Part shown: piece by piece, positions 1 to 9,364 of the stretch
How positions within the stretch are numbered: the stretch's first letter is position 1
Layout of the letters: every line of letters begins with the position of its first letter
Source of the DNA: Strigamia acuminata
Lineage: Eukaryota; Arthropoda; Chilopoda; Geophilomorpha; Linotaeniidae
DNA length: 64,000 bases
NCBI GenBank assembly: GCA_949358305.1
Contig: OX442314.1
Location: 46,012,581-46,076,580, forward strand
Reading direction: 5' to 3'
Notes under the pieces: generated by a model
The model's database searches: none
Told to the model about the DNA's origin: nothing
What the model saw: only the letters and a program-made list of their open reading frames with translations
Position numbers and translations under genes: made by a program

Positions 1-2028
1 ACGCAAGAATGTCAAGGCGAAGAGCCATGGCCATATGAGCCAGTGACAGATAATGAAATGATCAAGACATTCATTGGCAAAGTTACGTCTCAGTTGGACT
101 GTAAACCGCCAACGCGCCAGGAATTTGTAGATCACCAACAGAAGGATAAACACTGTCATGGTTTGAAAACTTATTTGGAAACCGAACAATTTCCACCATG
201 GGTGACTACTCGACTACAGAGACGGAATTATAAGAAATTAGCATCATGTCACCTTATCGAAGACGACCTACTGTTGAAATACAGTCCAACCATTTCAGAC
301 GAGTTTTCGGATGACAATCGCGCACTGAAAGTGGTGGTCCCGAAAACATTGCGATTTGAGTACTGTGGCTCAGTCATGGCCACCCATTGGCCAGCCACTG
401 CGGCATCAGTCGGACACTATACCGGATGCGATGTATCTACTCATGGGAGGACATGAAACCAGACGTAACAAGGTTTATCAAGCACTGCACAAGGTGCCAA
501 GCGTGCAAGCCCCGTCCAAAGACCCAAGTAGAAGCTGCCGAAATCGGACCATACGCTCCCTTTGAGTGCCTAAGCGTCGATTTGGTTGGACCACTGCCGA
601 GAACGGTAGAGAGTAATAATTATATCCTGGTGGTGTTGGATATCGCCACGAGGTGGCCCAAACTATATCCGTTAGAGGACCCTACTGCTCAAACGATAGC
701 CGATTGCATTTACGACACCTCGATGGACTGGGGTTTTCCGGTTAAGATCATATCGGACAATGGCCCACAGTTCAAGGCGCGGTTGTATCAAGAGTTTTGC
801 AAAAAGTTCAAGATCTTTCCCAAGTTCACCTCTCCGTATCATCCGCAAGCCAATCCGGTCGAGAGGTTGAACCGGGATATCAAATATTCGATCGCCCTAT
901 ACACTGCAATCCACTCGAGATGGGACGAATATCTCCGGGAGATAGCATTTAGTGTACGCACAACCGACACTAGAGGACGGGGATATTCGCCGGCGTACCT
1001 TAACACGGGAAGAGAGTTCCAGATCCCATGGGACCCAAGAGTCCTCGATGGTATAATGAAGATTGACCCTCAGAAGCCGCATGAATACGTGCAAAGGCTA
1101 GAGAAAGTGATACGAGACACTTATCAGCATATGATGGCCCATATTGTTGACTTACGCGAACGGGTGCGAAACCACAAAGAAGACGCAAAGTTCGCAGACT
1201 TCAGAGTGAATGATTTAGTATGGCGAGAGCCACGTTTTGTCGCAAGCAGCGAAGGGAATTTCCGCCAAACTTGCAGACAAAAGAACAGGTCCTTACGTTA
1301 TAACACAGATCCACCAAGGTGGAGCCGCAAAACTGCGAAGACTACGGGACAATAAGGTGTTTAAATCAATTCACATATCTGAACTGTCACCATATTTCCC
1401 TGAACTTAATCAGGAAATATGGATAAAAGGCCAAACTCAAAGCGACCCAAACGCTGAAGTGGTAAATACACTACTCGATGATGAACCAATGGAAAAGGGG
1501 GGAAATTTGCCAATTTCCCAAGAACAACCGTCATCTGAGGAGTTACCACAACGGCAGAGAACGCCACATGACGTGGAAAATGCACGAGAAACCCCACGCG
1601 ACGTCGACGAAATTCAAACTCAGTCAACAACGCAAGAAACGTCGCCAGACATTGAAAACACGCCTGACACGTGGCAAACTCAAGTGCAAGACTTGGAAAA
1701 TTACGACATCGATTTTCAGCGCAATCTGCAAACTTCACCAGAAAATGAAGCAGCAGAATTGCATGAAGAAAATTCGATTGCAAAAGAAATGGAAGCGACT
1801 CCATTATTTTTCCCGGATGAATTTGTTTTGGAAACTGAAGAACAAATAAAATCATTTTCCAAAAAGGGGGGAAGAGTGGTGGAGAAGCCGAAAATCAAAA
1901 AGAAATATTCAAATGCAGTTGATAGACACCAACAAACATCAAAACAAACTTCGTTCGAGAAGAAAAATGCATCAAAATATGTATTACGAGACAGAACGAA
2001 GATAAAGACTCCAAAACGGTTTGAATAA
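1..2028 (+). pseudogene. pol: pol 3' part: integrase, frame-broken (copy A)
   Basis: Integrase inserts retroelement cDNA into the host genome. The HHCC zinc-binding region is split: the first part reads in the frame open over 43-456, and the H-x-H-P...H-C-G segment continues in the frame open over 387-1355. The break lies near 360/361 and fits loss of one base. The catalytic core has Asp at 579-581, Asp at 756-758 in an S-D-N-G context, and Glu at 861-863. That gives 34 residues between the last two where 35 is usual; the A-N-P-V-E-R motif looks one residue short. A second break near 1232-1236 moves to the frame ending at 2028, which holds the GPY-like motif and a long acidic, Gln-rich tail. 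No chromodomain is obvious. As it stands it cannot make full-length integrase. Confidence 0.85.
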
Positions 2029-3154
2029 ATACCACTAGGTGGCGCCACTCGGAAGGCACAAACAAGCGCCCGACGTCACCAACCCACGTGATTGGAGGTG
2101 CAAGATTCAACACCAACTTGTAAATCGCAACCAAAAAGTCACGACCGAGCGAACTCAAGGAATAGTCAAAGAAAAGTTGGTGAAAACTGCAGAATTTAGA
2201 GGAAAAAACAACGATCAACGTTCCAACCAGCGATCGAGTGAGAAGGAGTGACCACGATGGCCTCAACACGCCGATCGAGGCGGGAACAAGAAGCGGAGAT
2301 GGAGGAGGTATTTTGCGTATCGAACATAAGATAAAATCAATTAGATTCCTCTCTTAACGATGTGTGATCGAGAATCCTGGATTATTAGACTGAAAAAAGT
2401 ATTAGAGCAGAAAAAGCTCCGAAAAATACATAAAAACAATTGAACGGAAACCGATCCGAAAAAAGTTTTGTAAAAGTCTGAAAAACATCGCTAAAAATAA
2501 TATATAAACAGTTATAAAGCGGTGGTAATAATTATTAAAATAGATAAAACTACTTTTAAGTTAGAAAAAGAATAAAAAGTTAGTAAAAAGCACGTTTTGC
2601 GAAAACACGATAATTGAAACCGAGAGCGCCATCTTGTAACCGCTATCGGAAATAAAAATAACAAACTCAGTCGAACAAAACAAGGAAAATATTACACATT
2701 CGTGAGAGAGAATCTTGATTGGAAATGTAGATAGAAAATGATTTCTTTCGTTAACATGTGCCACGATTATTCGCTTGAGAATTCAGAAAACCGTGGAGGA
2801 ATTAGTCACACTAGACTCGAAAAGTTAACGGATAACAAATACGGAAATTGAGCCGAAAAAATTAGTGCGACTGAGCATAATAAAAGCTAGCTAAGAGCCG
2901 TGATGATTATACATTCCATAAATAATGAATTTTAAGCGAAAGAAAAGTAGAAACTAAGTTCGCGAAGCGTTTCAATCAAGCGCTGACCGAAAGCGCCATC
3001 TTGTAGCAATTAATGGCGTCAAGATGTACACAATTAAGCAAAAGAGCTAAATAAATCGTGTCACACATGAAAGAGAGAATATCTGTCAACATAAAATTGA
3101 AAATTCGATAGAGAATTAATTTTTTGGTTTTTATTTATCGAATATTTAGCAAGA
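2029..3154 (+). other. Non-coding stretch between pol and third ORF (copy A)
   Basis: There is no convincing ORF here. The A-rich 1.1 kb contains the motif GCGCCATCTTGTA twice (about 2625 and 2994), which resembles a YY1/Pho site (core GCCAT). It ends in a pyrimidine-rich run and TTTAG at 3145-3149, a good 3' splice acceptor, five bases before the ATG of the third ORF. The same stretch in copy B is 14400-15525. Confidence 0.6.
3140..3150 (+). promoter_or_regulatory. Candidate 3' splice acceptor for third ORF
   Basis: A T-rich tract from about 3119 runs into TTTAG with AG at 3148-3149; ATG follows at 3155. Paired with the GTAAGT donor in the LTR (6509; 18880 in copy B), it would produce an env-like spliced mRNA. 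The copy B acceptor is at 15519-15520. Splicing itself is inferred. Confidence 0.5.
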
Positions 3155-5644
3155 ATGGATGTCATCACAGTTCGAGTACCGCCTAACATCTTGCGAGGGA
3201 AGATCCCCGAGTTAGTTCGCCAAATCTTTGAAGTCCACGGCTACAGCGCTTGGAGAACACGCAAGTGGCTCTCCCAAGCCGCGACCCGAAGATGGGGCAC
3301 ATACAAAAAAATGAAACATGGATTTAAGGATTGTTTGTGGGAGCTTGTGAAGGATTTTCTCGAAGCCATCGATCCACCCGGAATGTTATGGAGCCCACTG
3401 CTCGCGGAGGATTTCCCGCTCACCTTCGAGGAGGAGAAGGACTACGGCATCTATTTCAAGCCGGGAACAAACAAATTCCTGTTTTTGCAGGAAATACGTG
3501 AAAAACTAAAAAGGGACAGGATGACTGTTGCGGCTAAATTCGTGGAGGAACAGCAAAAGCACCAAGAAGCTCAAGCCAATGCGCAGGGGGAGAACTACGT
3601 CTACAAGCCGAACCCAGCAGCCCGCACTCAATACCAGATGCACCAGTTGCACATGGCGGGTGCAATCGGCCGGAATTACGCCCCACAGGACCGACCACGT
3701 ACCACCGAGTATGGCCCCTTGGCTTTCGCTACTAAAGCAAGACAGCCAAAAGAGCAACGAGAGTCACCATTCGGAGAAGGGACGACTCGTAGGAGCAGGA
3801 AACGCCGTCAGATGCGCCAGGCGGTAGAGAGAGAAGTAACGATGTCAAAGGAGGACAAAAATAAAATTTTGATCCAGATTAAGGGGAGCGACGACCCCGA
3901 CGCTCCAATCATCGCCCTCGACGAGTCTTGGCCTGACGAGCTGGTGCTTGTGGACGAAGCTTCATCCGAGAGCAAAGAGAATTACGAAACACCGGCGGAA
4001 TGGTCGCCGCGACGAGAAACGACCGCTTCATCGGAGCTGTGGGATACGCCACCATTGGTCCCGTCGGTCTCACCCACACCCACGGAACCACAGGAGGCGG
4101 AACCACAAGGAGCGGCAGGAACGAGCACTGGAACGCGACCAAAACAAGCGAAGGATGTTACTATGTCGCAAAAACGTCCGCAAGAGACAGTCCAACGACC
4201 AAGTCGTGACACGTCCCAAGACGGAAAAGTGTCGTCATCAAGACGAGAGGGCCAAGATCGATCAAGTCGACGCGAAAAATCTCGCCGCCGTAGCAGCCAG
4301 GCTCGGGCTTCAAGCAAGAGCCAAACACGGCAATCGAGCCGACCACAATCACGACGACAGAGTCGGTCACGGCCACCCAGCGAGCGAGGAAGATCGCCAG
4401 CTCGTCGGCCTAACCCTCACTTGCAACCAATGGGTGAATTCATTGCGCCTAGAAATCATGCCATTCCCGTGCCCGAGATAGCGTTGTTGCTGTACGCTGA
4501 CACAATGGCGTTACAACCGCTGCCCAATTTTGACATGGGATATTATCAACTATGGGATGACATATTGGCAAACCCACACAGGGCACAAGAAGTGTTATCT
4601 GCGAGTTTGGACCCATTTCAAGCAGCGCAGATAAATGAAGCATTGAACGAGTTGAGGCGTCTGGCACTGGAATTCTGCAGAAAGCCGTTAGCAGAACAGA
4701 CACAAAAATGGCTGCAGAAGTTTCAGAAGCAGATGATCCCCATCCTGACAAGACTGCTGTTTCCAGGAGTATTTCCGGGAGACGAATCGGCATTTGTCGC
4801 CGTCAGCATCCTCTGGACGACGCCGATGGGGATACCCATGGAATTATTAGAGAACTGGGAGTCTGTTCAATATGACCCAGTCCTATTACGAAGTATGTTG
4901 GTATGCAGGATGTTGTCCAACGGGGAAATCGCCTCGCAGAGCGCGTCGAGACTCCGAAATGAATGGCACCAACGTTTGAGGGAAATCGAAGCCCATCGAG
5001 AGGCACAGGCGTCCGGAGGACAAGTGGCAAACTGGAGGCCAGCAGGAGCACCGGCGTGGCTAGCTGCCCAACCTTCGGCCCCACCAGCAGCCCTAATAGC
5101 TTCAACCCGTCAGCCATCTACGGACTACGTTCCTGCATCGGATACAGACATGTTTTACTTTCGTGCGTCGACCAACGCAACATTGGTTGGGACCAAACTT
5201 CCGATTGGCCCAGAACAGCCGACACAAGCCGAAAGTCAAGACAAGAAAGTAAAGAAGACATCAAAGTCGGTTGTGTCGCAGAATGCCGAGTATGGAAAGA
5301 TCCGACACTTCTTCCCGAGGCTGAACTTTTCCCGAGCAACTCGAGCGTTGCTAATTAACATTTCCACGCTCTGCAGAGAAGTGCACAAATGGCTGGAGAA
5401 TGCAGCAAGAGAGCCGAGGAGAAAAGTTCAACACAAACGAATCATCGCGGTCCGAAAACCACCAAGGACGGATAGGGATCGTTATGACATGCAGTACGAA
5501 GAGGTACTTCCATTAACCACGGACATCACGCAGGTGTGGCTACACCTAAACGTTGGTATGGCGTCCGGCCCGACTCGTGGGCTCCCGAGGATTTCTGTTT
5601 CTGAACAGGAAGTTCCGGAACCCGACGTCGAAGAAAGCCACTAG
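3155..5644 (+). CDS. Third ORF of retrotransposon, Arg/Ser-rich accessory protein (copy A)
   Basis: This is an intact 829-codon ORF in the position where errantivirus-like elements carry env. I see no signal peptide, hydrophobic membrane segment or glycoprotein-like Cys pattern, so I do not call it env. I do not recognise the family. Residues 1-110 are aromatic- and Trp-rich and look folded. Residues about 355-420 are an SR/RS-type low-complexity tract. Residues about 440-640 look helical, and about 735-790 are basic. Start choice: ATG at 3155 follows a good splice acceptor (AG at 3148-3149), so expression from a spliced subgenomic RNA is likely. It is the only ORF of the element without a break. 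SR tracts usually bind RNA or splicing factors; here that is inference. Confidence 0.75.
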   Translation: MDVITVRVPPNILRGKIPELVRQIFEVHGYSAWRTRKWLSQAATRRWGTYKKMKHGFKDCLWELVKDFLEAIDPPGMLWSPLLAEDFPLTFEEEKDYGIYFKPGTNKFLFLQEIREKLKRDRMTVAAKFVEEQQKHQEAQANAQGENYVYKPNPAARTQYQMHQLHMAGAIGRNYAPQDRPRTTEYGPLAFATKARQPKEQRESPFGEGTTRRSRKRRQMRQAVEREVTMSKEDKNKILIQIKGSDDPDAPIIALDESWPDELVLVDEASSESKENYETPAEWSPRRETTASSELWDTPPLVPSVSPTPTEPQEAEPQGAAGTSTGTRPKQAKDVTMSQKRPQETVQRPSRDTSQDGKVSSSRREGQDRSSRREKSRRRSSQARASSKSQTRQSSRPQSRRQSRSRPPSERGRSPARRPNPHLQPMGEFIAPRNHAIPVPEIALLLYADTMALQPLPNFDMGYYQLWDDILANPHRAQEVLSASLDPFQAAQINEALNELRRLALEFCRKPLAEQTQKWLQKFQKQMIPILTRLLFPGVFPGDESAFVAVSILWTTPMGIPMELLENWESVQYDPVLLRSMLVCRMLSNGEIASQSASRLRNEWHQRLREIEAHREAQASGGQVANWRPAGAPAWLAAQPSAPPAALIASTRQPSTDYVPASDTDMFYFRASTNATLVGTKLPIGPEQPTQAESQDKKVKKTSKSVVSQNAEYGKIRHFFPRLNFSRATRALLINISTLCREVHKWLENAAREPRRKVQHKRIIAVRKPPRTDRDRYDMQYEEVLPLTTDITQVWLHLNVGMASGPTRGLPRISVSEQEVPEPDVEESH

Positions 5645-5703
5645 AGGAAGACCAAGACGGCCTGTACTTGGGGTGTATGGATCAGTCTTATGAAGACCTC
5701 CCC

Positions 5704-5717
5704 AAAAAGAGGGGAAG
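5704..5717 (+). promoter_or_regulatory. Polypurine tract (copy A)
   Basis: AAAAAGAGGGGAAG directly abuts the TGTGATGG start of the LTR. This is the expected primer site for plus-strand DNA synthesis and fixes the LTR left end. The copy B equivalent is 18075-18088. Confidence 0.85.
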
Positions 5718-6106
5718 TGTGATGGCCTGTGGTCACCAGGGTAGGTGAAAGCACAGAATTGATCTGAATTTATTGACAATTTATTATTTTATTATTTTCG
5801 CAAATTAAAAGACAATAAGTTCTTGTCTACAGTGGGAGTTGCTATGGTAACCAAGCAGCAGCTTGGGGGGTGGCAGGAAATGCTTCCTGCCAACCAGGAA
5901 GATAAAGTAAAATATCTTCAGTCTAATATGAAACCTTGAACAGAAACCACTGAAAAATTACTCCTAAGTTACACTGAAATATTTGGAATTAATTCGTGCT
6001 TTTGCCGAGGATTGGACTCCTTCTTGTGATACAACATTATTGTGTCACGGGAAATTCATCTTGCCGTCAAGACATTGACGGAGAGATTTGTGCAACAGTC
6101 GAGCCA

Positions 6107-6403
6107 TTCAAACTACGTCGCAGACGCCATTTGAACCACTCGACGATCCGAGCCAAGCCATTCCAACTACGTCGCCGACGCCATTGGAACTACTTGGTAG
6201 AATAGAGCGAGCCATTCCAACTACGACAGAGTCGCCATTGGAACCACTCGTGAGGAGAGGGCCATTCGGACTACGAGATTATCGCCATCCGAACTACCCG
6301 GAGAAGAAGTTAAGTTAATTCGAACTACGGCTCCGCCGCCATTTGGATTAACACGGTGAAGAAGCAACGCTGCTCGAACTACGACTCGGTCGCCATTCGA
6401 GCA
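6107..6403 (+). other. Array of six covarying two-helix RNA hairpins in LTR (copy A)
   Basis: Each unit reads: outer stem, CTA, CG-rich inner stem of four, three-base loop, inner stem, CCA, outer stem. Units are 6107-6135 (TTCAAA/TTTGAA; CGTC/GACG), 6161-6189 (TTCCAA/TTGGAA; CGTC/GACG), 6215-6243 (TTCCAA/TTGGAA; CGAC/GTCG), 6265-6293 (TTCGGA/TCCGAA; CGA/TCG), 6314-6352 (11-bp outer stem with two G-U pairs; CGGC/GCCG) and 6371-6403 (TGCTCGAA/TTCGAGCA; CGAC/GTCG). The internal loop CTA/CCA is invariant while both helices change in pairs. This points to selection on RNA structure. Each unit also carries GCCAT, so a DNA-level YY1/Pho cluster is the alternative. Confidence 0.8.
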
Positions 6404-6508
6404 AGCGTGTAGAAGAAACCGAAATTGATCGGTCAGAGATAGAAGAAACTGCGATTGAGCAGCTACAACGAGAGTCATCAGTTGCTGCTGCGGAGAATCG
6501 GGAAAATC

Positions 6509-6514
6509 GTAAGT
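6509..6514 (+). promoter_or_regulatory. Candidate 5' splice donor in LTR (copy A)
   Basis: GTAAGT with G after it is a near-consensus donor, 106 bases after the hairpin array and about 200 bases before the AATAAA. If transcription starts upstream of the array, this donor would join the leader to the third-ORF acceptor. The copy B equivalent is at 18880. Confidence 0.45.
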
Positions 6515-6713
6515 GACGAAGAGAACGTTATTCGGACAAAGCAGTACGAAAACGTCGCGTCGACGGGACGAACGGAGCCGGAGACGCCATTTTTATCTTT
6601 CCTTTCAAATTTTATCACTAATATTATTTAAGTTTAACTTAGTCATTATGTATAATTTTAGAGTTTAATCACTGTAAATCGTTTTTATCAGAGATAACTT
6701 TATTCAAGCTAAG

Positions 6714-6719
6714 AATAAA
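6714..6719 (+). terminator. Poly(A) signal in LTR (copy A)
   Basis: AATAAA is followed within 20-30 bases by a GT/T-rich stretch (GAGAGTGTGTGTTTTT), the usual downstream element. It would end retroelement transcripts. The same signal is at 19085-19090 in the second LTR. Confidence 0.6.
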
Positions 6720-6986
6720 TGAGAGTGTGTGTTTTTAAAGAATAAGTTTGTTTATTATCTTTGATTTGTTCAACTTAGTGTTGAATAAATCAATTGTTGA
6801 GTTAGAAGTGGTAAGTTTAGTCAGTATTTATTAAAATATAAGACCCGACGGGCATTTAGTGATTTTCACGGCCATAATTCAAATAATTTGGGCTATTTTA
6901 TTAACGAATAGGTCGGGATTACTACAACTCTTAACTTTAAAACCGAATCAATAAAATCAAGAAAATCAAGAAAACAACATTTTACA

Positions 6987-7186
6987 NNNNNNNNNNNNNN
7001 NNNNNNNNNNNNNNNNNNNNNNNNNNNNNNNNNNNNNNNNNNNNNNNNNNNNNNNNNNNNNNNNNNNNNNNNNNNNNNNNNNNNNNNNNNNNNNNNNNNN
7101 NNNNNNNNNNNNNNNNNNNNNNNNNNNNNNNNNNNNNNNNNNNNNNNNNNNNNNNNNNNNNNNNNNNNNNNNNNNNNNNNNNNNNN
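6987..7186. other. Assembly gap (200 N)
   Basis: There are exactly 200 N between the LTR end of copy A and mid-gag of copy B. The primer-binding site, leader and gag start of copy B, and possibly a whole 5' LTR, are missing here. The round number suggests a placeholder, so the true distance is unknown. Confidence 0.99.
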
Positions 7187-7187
7187 G

Positions 7188-9331
7188 AGTTATGAATTTC
7201 CAAGAGATAATTCACGTTCCGCAAGGGATTACACCCACTCAGGAAACCCTGCACAGCAAGCTGAATATGAACCATCAGGTCAGAAAAGCATGGGTGGAGG
7301 AAGCGCTAGTTACGAGAATACTAGCCAAGGAAATGACAGTCAAGGGCGCGGCCAAAGTCGCCCCGACGGAGAGCGCCAGCAAAGTAACGAAAACCGTTAC
7401 GAATATCGCCCAGGCGACGGAGAACGTTGCGACAGTGATCAACGTCAACACGACGAAAATCGTCGCAACGAAGAACGACGTCGCAGAGACGAACAACGAC
7501 AACGAGACGAAGCTCGTCGTAGAGACGATGAACGTCGACAAGACGAAAATCGTCGAAATGAGGAGCAGCGTCGAAGAGACGAGTATCGTCAAAATGAAGA
7601 GCAGCGCCGACGCGACGAATTTTACCGCAAAGAAGAGCGACGCCGGAGAAATGATGATGCTCGCCAGCAAAACGCTCACCGAGGTGACGAACGTTACCAG
7701 AGAGACGATCCCCGTCAAAAAGAGGAATATCGTCATGGTAACAACCCACGTCGCGAAGAGGAATATCGTCGTAACGACGAACAACGTCGTAGAGACGAAA
7801 ACCGTCATGACGATTACTCACGATGGAGTGAAGATTACACTGGTCGACAAGAACGGAAGTACTCACAATCTGAACATTTCCGCCAAAATGACGCAAGTTA
7901 CGCGGGTCAAACCGGAAATAGACAGGGCAGACCTGATAATTCTCAATACAGAGAGCCGCCGCTTTCTGCTGGTACGTATGGTCCAACAGACAACACTGTT
8001 AAGTTGCAGGAGTACATTGAACAGCAGATAGATAAGCGCTTGGCAAAGATTCCATCCAGATCACAAGAGATGGAAGAGGTACTGCAAAAACAGATCCGGA
8101 AGTATTGCATGGCAAATTGGACACATGTCTTTGTTAACGCATCCCAAATAAAATGGGACCGCATAACACCAGATACATTTGATGGTAGTTGGTCAGTAGG
8201 AACACGATTCCTGGATGAAGTGATGCAGATAGTGAGATGTCATGAAGCGGACCCTTATGACACTCTTAAGAGAATAATTCCAAAGATGTTGACAGGGGAG
8301 CCGCAAACTGGTTCTATGAACACGCGTTCACACACTGGGATGCGTTTGTTCACGAATATATGAAAGAATGTGGCGAGTCACAGGCAACTTTGGTGGATCG
8401 CTGGGACAACTTGCAACAGATGTTGGGTGAGGACCTCCGGTCATACCTACGCAGGACTGAAGAACTGATAAGTCACCTTCCAAACAAAGTCTGCAACTTT
8501 GCCGCTGATCGCCAATTTCGCCTAGGTTTGACGGAATTTTCAGAGAAGGTGCTGACAATGGTGAATGCGCCGATGGCCAGCTCGTTTGATAGGTTAGCGC
8601 AATTTATGCGCGACCACCAAATGTATATCGAAGATAGATATATAAAGTATTTGCCGCCTGATGAGCAAAGAGCTCGAGACGAATTGCAACAGAAACGTTC
8701 CGAACATGCAAGAACCAACCCTAAAATGATGCAGCCACAGCCACACCTCTCGTCACAACGCAAAGAGAGTAGTTACAATCGTAACCGAGAGCCGGGTCAG
8801 ACACCTTACCCACCGCCAAAAATTCCAATGCGTCCTTCGGCAAAGCTAGTGTCGGAAGTAGACGACATGGGAGAATTTACTGGCAATCAAATGTTGTCAA
8901 TGGACCTCACCGACCAACACATTGAGTCGATAGTGGAGGCAGTCGGCACCATGTACGCACGTAACAACCCAACAGTTGCAAAGTACAAACCGCCAATGCA
9001 ACCAAAGGCGACTAGTCAAACGACGCCTAAGTCTGAAGCGACAGAAAGTTCTGCGCAAGAGTTGAAAACGTGTTCGATTGATTTAACGAAAAAGACTCCG
9101 CTTGAGGAGATAGCGCAAGCCGGTCAAGCTTCGACTTCCACTGTAAAATTGGAAGGTAACGTGGAAGCGTCCACCCAACCCAGGTTGACCCCGGAGACAG
9201 CCCCTTGTCACAATTGCGGGTAATTGGGTCATTGGTCCAGGAGCTGCCCCCAGCCCAAAAAACAAGCGTCAAAGCCAAATTATCAAAAATTGATTGACGC
9301 CATAACCGAAGCCGTTCAAAAAAACATGTGA
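7188..9331 (+). pseudogene. gag: gag, 5' partial, with one frameshift and one internal stop
   Basis: Gag forms the particle and binds the element RNA. The frame is open from the gap edge, so the start is missing. Roughly 7380-7840 encodes an Arg/Asp/Glu/Asn-rich low-complexity region built on CGACGAA-like repeats. A capsid-like part follows, with conserved W-D-x-I and W-D-N-L-Q-type blocks, crossing a one-base frame change near 8294-8300 in a G run. After about 8303 the frame runs to TGA at 9329-9331. A CCHC zinc knuckle begins at the C-H-N-C codons near 9206, but a TAA at 9221-9223 falls inside it; the L-G-H-W and final C codons follow in frame. The last codons overlap pol at the slippery site. 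Confidence 0.8.
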
Positions 9332-9364
9332 GCGCGGGTTCAGAAGATTCACTGAAACCCGCGC
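9319..9364 (+). promoter_or_regulatory. -1 ribosomal frameshift signal between gag and pol
   Basis: In the gag frame the heptamer A AAA AAC (9319-9325) is followed by a 6-base spacer (9326-9331) containing the gag stop TGA. Then comes a strong stem-loop: 5' arm 9332-9343, 3' arm 9352-9364, 12 base pairs with one bulged A (9355) and an 8-base loop. Pol is open in the -1 frame from here. Heptamer, spacer and GC-rich stem match the canonical eukaryotic -1 frameshift layout. Confidence 0.85.

Larger units (their letters stand above)
1..6986 (+). mobile_element. Ty3/gypsy-class LTR retrotransposon, copy A (3' part)
   Basis: This is the 3' part of an LTR retrotransposon that begins upstream of the window. 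In order it holds the pol end (integrase), a 1.1 kb non-coding stretch, a third ORF, a polypurine tract and an LTR. Bases 1-6986 correspond to 12372-19357 of copy B at a constant offset of 12371, and every reading frame I compared is the same in both, including frame breaks. Integrase of the HHCC/DDE type and a GPY-like motif place it with Ty3/gypsy elements. It ends exactly where a run of N begins, so its right flank and target-site duplication are unknown. Confidence 0.9.
5718..6986 (+). repeat. LTR of copy A
   Basis: This long terminal repeat of about 1269 bp starts TGTGATGG after the polypurine tract and ends TTTTACA, giving TGT...ACA ends. The right end is set by the identical copy at 18089-19357, which continues into unrelated sequence; here it abuts the gap, so an end slightly beyond 6986 is not excluded. 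Inside are two small perfect hairpins (5852-5867; 5872-5893), a six-unit hairpin array (6107-6403), a splice donor (6509) and an AATAAA (6714-6719). No clear TATA box is seen; TCAGTC near 5919 could be an initiator. Confidence 0.85.

Noticed and set aside
3155-5644. Third ORF as an envelope gene
   Set aside because: Position fits, but no signal peptide, fusion or membrane segment is visible.
6107-6403. Hairpin array as a CRISPR array
   Set aside because: Units vary in sequence and spacing, lie in an LTR of a eukaryotic element, and no cas genes exist here.
7290-7840. Coiled-coil nucleoprotein gene separate from gag
   Set aside because: The frame runs into the capsid-like region without a stop; it is the Gag N-terminal part.
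7192-8031. Long open frames in several phases and on the minus strand over the gag start
   Set aside because: CGACGAA-type repeats contain few stop codons in any frame. Only the frame with Arg/Asp/Glu repeats continues into capsid-like sequence.
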